Assembly (NCBI RefSeq): GCF_037038585.1 | Contig: NC_092520.1 | Location: forward strand, 12,779,001 to 12,843,000 | Length of the DNA stretch: 64,000 bases | DNA from: Patagioenas fasciata | Taxonomy: Eukaryota; Chordata; Aves; Columbiformes; Columbidae | Reading direction: 5' to 3' | In this document: in pieces, positions 58,977 to 64,000 of the stretch | Numbering within the stretch: the first letter of the stretch is position 1 | Layout: each line of letters begins with the position of its first letter | Translations under genes and position numbers: made by a program | Notes under the pieces: generated by a model | The model's input: the letters and a program-made list of their open reading frames with translations, nothing else | Database searches by the model: none | Told to the model about the DNA's origin: nothing

Positions 58977-61900
58977 CTCTGCTGCTGCAAGTTTAATTAG
59001 AGCACTGTGCTTATATGCTTTATCTTCTGAGCACTTTACAATCGTGTTGTGCTTTTTAATCCAGCCTTAAAACAAATTAACTGCCATTAAACTATTAGAG
59101 AAGGAAACATTTTTAACAAAGATGTTTCTTGGTTTACGGCCATTGCCTATTGTTTATATAATGCTCAAAATTAGGCAGGAAATTTTGCAAGCTTCTGAAA
59201 AAAAGCTACAGCTCAAAGAGAGAAAAATCTAAGCAGACCAACAATTAAAGATGAAGCAGGAAGAGAGTGGAGGGAAGGGTAAAGAATGTTGGATATTTCA
59301 CCCGTCTTTCTCTCAAATGCTTGATGCATTTGCTGTTTGTATTTTTTTTTTTACATTGACTTTTGCCTATCTGCTTTCACATCTCATTCTAACTTCTGCT
59401 TTTCCATTCATCTGTCCAAACTCACCTACCTCTCCTCCCAGAAAGAAGCAAACAAGCACAGGCACAGCCTGGCCTCCTATAAAAGCCAGGTCTTGTAGGT
59501 GAGTTATAAGTGCTCTTCTGCATCTTTTGCACAGAACCAGAGGGCCCAATTCTTGCCCAGTGCAAAGGAACATGATACTGCTTTGACTGGAAGAACGGGG
59601 GTTTAGAGACCATTCTCTCTGACCTATCTCAATACCACTTCATACTGCAAGGAGAACTTACCTAAACATTAATCACCAGACCTTTCAAGAGCTTCTACCA
59701 CCAACATCAATGATGCTTTGCTACCTGTGCACATCAGAGGATCTAACCATGTTATTATGGCTTAGGAAAACATGCTGGATTGCCAGAAGCACTCAAAATG
59801 CTTTATTTATTGAGCAAACAAAAGCACTTTCTGCAGCTTCGTTAAGCAAGGTAGCCAGAGCAAGTTTCTCATTTTTAAGTAGGGTTTTAGAAAATGTTGC
59901 TTATTAATGCTGAGGGAAGCAGGTAAATACCTTTGCTTACCTTCTACACAGGGCTAAGATGGCCTCCAGGCTCCAGAGTTTCCCACAGTTGGCTTTGGGT
60001 TCTCCAGCTCCTCTCCCCTGGAGCGTGGTGGTCCAACAGAGGCACAGCAATGTTTTCGGGCAATGGCCTCTGTTAAACAAATAGCTGTTTCTCTCCAGAG
60101 GATGAGGAAATACCCTGAGTTGTCCCCTGGTTGGCCAGTGTGAGGTTGGCCTGCTACCCAGTATTATTGATTATTTTAGGGCAGTGTTCCAGTGGTCAAT
60201 GCCTTGTCCCCCCTGGGACACGCAGATCTGAGCAGCGGAGACCTTTTTACTGTTGCAACCATGTCAACCATGTGCAGTTTGTCAGAAGAGGAGAGGCAGG
60301 AATGGCAGGAGTGCAAGCACGTGAAGAGGAGAAATGGATGCATGGCAGAAAAATGTGATTGAAACACGAAGTGGTGGCACAGCAAACTACGGCCATCGGT
60401 GTGGAGTCATCTTCTGCACAAAATTTGGCACTGGCTTTGCTGTGAAGTGTGCTGCTGGGAGAGCTGGGTGAGAAGAGTGAGATGGGAAGGGAAGAGAATT
60501 CTTAATAAGGCAGGGGAAAAATGCGGGAGAAGAGCAGAAAGGCTGGAGAAAGGGTAGATGTGTGACCAAGTGAAGAAACAAGGAAAGAAAAGCACAGTTC
60601 CAAGGATGAGAGAGTGGGAATATGGAAGAGAAACTGAAGACTCACTTTGACAAAGAAGAAGAGAAAGGTAAAAAGAGATACTAAGGATGGTCCAAGAAAT
60701 TAAAAGCACAGCAAAGGGTATGAAGAAATGTTAAAATTCAACAGGGAGAAGACTCATACTGAGGAAAGAGGGGTGTAGCAATTTTCTTTTGCAGAAAATA
60801 TAGTAATAACTGTTAAAATATGTCCAAACACTAAACCATATCAATGTATATGTTACTCAGTAGGTTAGGTTTGGCCTCAATCAAGTTAGGAATATGCTCA
60901 GTTCTCTCTTCAGCTGAAAACATGTCCCCTCTGGCAGGCACCCACCATTGCCTTGTTCTCAGCATCCAGGTGAGTGACTTGATCACAAAAACATCAATGA
61001 AAGGGGCATGGGAATGAAAGCAAAGTTGCAAAGTATTCAGCTCTCTGCCTTGCTGTCTCTCATCTTCATTCTCATTGTTGGAGAAAATTTCTTACAATGA
61101 AAAATTGGTTGTACAGGGTGGAATTCATCTCACACAACTTTAGATGTCCATGATGTAGATGTTACCCTAGACTACCTTTATTCCTAGTGAGAGAAACAGA
61201 TGCTTTTAAGGAAAAAAACACCGTATCTATCTTAGGAACTACTGGGGGTTACAATAAATCATTAATGGTGAAAGAATACCAACAGTTTTTCAGGCCTAAA
61301 TGTTGACATCTGTGGTCATGAATCCCATCCACGAAGACCACCAGCATGGCAGAGTGGGTGCAAAAGCACAGGGGCAAAGCCTGGGACTTCAGTCCCCAGG
61401 TTGTATGGTTAATACCAATAGTGTCGGAGAATATAGGGAAGGTTGTCTTCATCAGTGACTCACAGCTAATGAAAATCTTAAGAAAGTCCATGGAATGATC
61501 TCAGGCAAATAAGCTTCATTACAGTACAAGTGGCAAAAAGGATGGAAACTGAGTAGAACCCACTGAACTCAATGCCCCAAACTTTGGCTGACGCCAGTGG
61601 CAACAGCATTTCCCATATTTTATGCGGTGGTGCTGAAAACCTAAGGAAAAGGAAGAAAATATGTCTCAGACAATCTTCAGACAGGGCAAAGGCACAAGAT
61701 CTAATGGCATTTAAAGCATTTGAAGAATTAAACTTAGAACAACTTGAACAACACCAGCACTGACAGTTGGAGCACCTGGGGGGACCTGCCAGCTTATGTA
61801 GAGAGTTAAGAAGCAAATAAGGAAACTTCATGGAACTTAAGATGAACCCTCCACCTAAATCTCATATCCAGTTGCTTGTATTTTCTACAGACTCTTACTC

Positions 61901-64000
61901 TATAATATCTGCAAGTACCATCTTTCCCATCCTTACATAGCTAACACTCTCATTTGGGCCCAGCATCCTTGATTTTGATTCTGTTTTTCTCTGATTTTGC
62001 CCAGCTCATAGCCCTTCAGGTTGATGTGCAAGGCTCACCTCTGTACTTTTTATCTGTACTGTGTCCCAGCACTACACATTCCTTTACTGAGCTTTTTAAG
62101 TTGCTTCTCTTCACCTTCCAAAGCCTATCCCATCCTACCATACTTCATCTATTACTTATCTAGACTTGATACTTAGACTTAATTGTGTCTCTTAATTTCA
62201 AATATCTCTCAATGTAATTCTCCACTGAAGGCTTAATAGTTTTCAAACAAGTACACAATGAGCAGAACAGATATTTTATTAGCTTTGTGCTTTTCCATTT
62301 GACCACAGCAATCTGTTGTCTTTTGATCTACTACATAGATTTTAAACTGTTTGGGACCAGTTCAGTGTTTTCATTTGTGTTTGTACAACTCTTTGTACCA
62401 AGGGACTTAACCAAACATTAGGGTTTCTACCTATTACAGAAAAATACAGATACCAGTAAGCTGTATTAAATACAGTCCTCGTACTGCTTCAGGAATATCT
62501 TTAGATTTGCTCATTACTGAGGAGGATCTATATTCAGTCTTTGATGAGATCTGAACTAAACACTGCTCATTGTGGAGTACAGAAAGAATTTCAAAGAGAG
62601 CAACAAAAGAAAAGTCCCTATTAACAGCAGAGAGCCTGACTCCCACCTGATTTTTGAAGTGCTAGACAGATTCTAAAGAAATAAAAAAAAACAAGCTCTA
62701 GAACACTTAGAAAAACTGAGCTTTGTCTGTGAAGCATTTAGTGGCTAAGATGAGTGTATACAATTGTGTACATCTATTTTTCCCACTGCAATATTGACTT
62801 TGAAGGCAATGAAAGCATTTTGTGTTCCACTGATCAATGCCCCCTGATTATATTGACTTGCTGTACATCAGCTCTGGTCCTCCTTTTGTTTCTATCCTTT
62901 TAGCTATAAACTCTTTATTAATTTTCCAGCTACGTGTAGTAGCACGGGTACAGAGAGAATAAATGTAAATATGGGGAAAATCCTGTTCATCATGCTAGAA
63001 GTGAAAACCATTCCAGCCCTACAATATCCCTGGGTGGTGCAATGCATGAGCTAGAAACTGAAGAATTACAGCCCCGTGCAGGTTTTTGAAGGGCATATCT
63101 GACTGACCACTTACTCTATTAATAGATCTATCCATTTAGAATGCAACTGTGGTGTCCTAATGAGAAAATGCCCTTTTTGCTGCTGATACCCTGTGTAAGA
63201 AAAGGCCAGGCAGCTCTGCTGTTATTTATTCTAGTACAAATCTTAAGTGGTTCCTCTAAAGTCAAAGCTTTATTCTAGGTACACAGTGATACTCCACTCA
63301 ATTTAATTTTTTGCCACTTTGGCACTTGACACAAATTATCCCTTGCTGCTGTTTCCTGTGACGCTTGTTAATGTTTTCTTCAAGTGAGAGAACGGGAAGT
63401 TGATTTTACCAAAGCATAATCAGGAAGCAAACTGCTCTTAAGAGGCTTTTTCTGAGCTGAGCACGTTCTGAAAAGGTTTGTCATAACCTGCCCCGAAGCC
63501 CAAGCTGGGTCTCTCTGCTCTTGCAGCAGATATCCAAGTTAACATGTCCGCCTGTATCCAGGAGGATGTGGATGCCCTGTTAAGGTGAAATGGCAGGGCC
63601 AGTGTTATTCAGGTTTTCATTTATCCAGAGTATCCCAGACCCACATAAACCCAGCTAATAGAGACTTGATTGCATGACAAGAGCACCGAGCAAGATGAGG
63701 GGCAGCTCAGTGCAAAAAGGCTCAAGTCTTTTATCAGATCAGAGGTAACCACAGTAAATAACATCAAACAACTGAGTGGTTCAGGTTACGGTGCTTATAT
63801 TAAGAATATATATGAGCCTGAAGAGCTGGAATGGAAGTTATTCCGAACCAAGTTTGAAATAGGCTCTCCACAATCTTTGGAAGTATATTTACTGTATGGT
63901 ACCATCACACACGTGTGGTCCTAACACACAGCTTGTTCTGGATGTGCGCTTCACAGGGACAACAGCTTGAATACCACACAGATGGATCTTATCTTCTATT

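Larger units (their letters stand above)
58141..64000. other. Intergenic, no gene recognised
   Basis: Unique-looking AT-rich DNA to the window edge. It contains a 34-bp alternating purine-pyrimidine run (58503-58536) and a 22-bp tandem duplication (58925-58976). Short open frames, such as 63670-63924 (84 codons) and 61478-61831, have no recognisable motif. No promoter or exon for a further gene is convincing. Confidence 0.55.

Noticed and set aside
61478-61831. 117-codon minus-strand frame with a hydrophobic, Cys-rich look
   Set aside because: No recognisable family, no splice-consistent neighbours, and an overlapping open frame on the other strand.
63670-63924. 84-codon plus-strand frame near the window end
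   Set aside because: Polar sequence without a known motif; cannot be judged without the sequence beyond the window.

Overview
This is vertebrate nuclear DNA, almost certainly from a bird. Genes are split into small exons with ordinary splice sites, and the only abundant repeat family is CR1, the LINE that dominates avian genomes, in copies of several ages and both orientations. No operons, rRNA, tRNA, CRISPR or prophage are visible.

Three genes could be reconstructed exon by exon, all on the minus strand. (1) VSTM5 (10239 down to 4640; 4 coding exons, 199 codons plus stop) encodes a single-Ig type I membrane protein. It has a CpG-island first exon and a 44-nt last exon. (2) A paralogue of the high-affinity choline transporter SLC5A7/CHT1 (38058 down to 30631; 8 coding exons, 544 codons plus stop) keeps Asp349 and Glu451 of CHT1. 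It has Asn in place of Asp48, a shortened C-terminal tail, and one GC-AG intron. (3) An L6-tetraspanin gene of the TM4SF1/4/5/18 group (56967 down to 45451; 4 coding exons, 194 codons plus stop). A candidate last exon of a plus-strand gene (135-167) with a downstream AATAAA suggests that a gene converges on VSTM5. In human that neighbour is MED17, but its identity here is inferred from synteny only.

Layout: 1-1.1 kb, possible 3' end of a convergent gene; 4.6-10.25 kb, VSTM5; about 11.05-15.55 kb, an apparently full-length CR1 LINE with two uninterrupted ORFs, lying head to head with VSTM5; 15.6-30.5 kb, intergenic DNA with an internally deleted CR1 (19.8-21.4 kb), an older CR1 (25.1-26.05 kb) and a possible relic of another LINE clade (29.1 kb); 30.5-38.1 kb, the choline-transporter-like gene; 38.1-45.4 kb, intergenic, with a GATA microsatellite and a small cysteine-rich ORF of unknown status; 45.45-57 kb, the TM4SF gene, whose second intron holds two CR1 copies in opposite orientation; 57-64 kb, intergenic with an old CR1 fragment.

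I found no wholly new system. The most useful points are the intact CR1, the non-canonical choline-transporter paralogue with its GC-AG intron, the VSTM5 Ig domain without its usual cysteine pair, and two small secreted-like ORFs that need transcript evidence. Comparisons with human proteins are from memory and were not computed.
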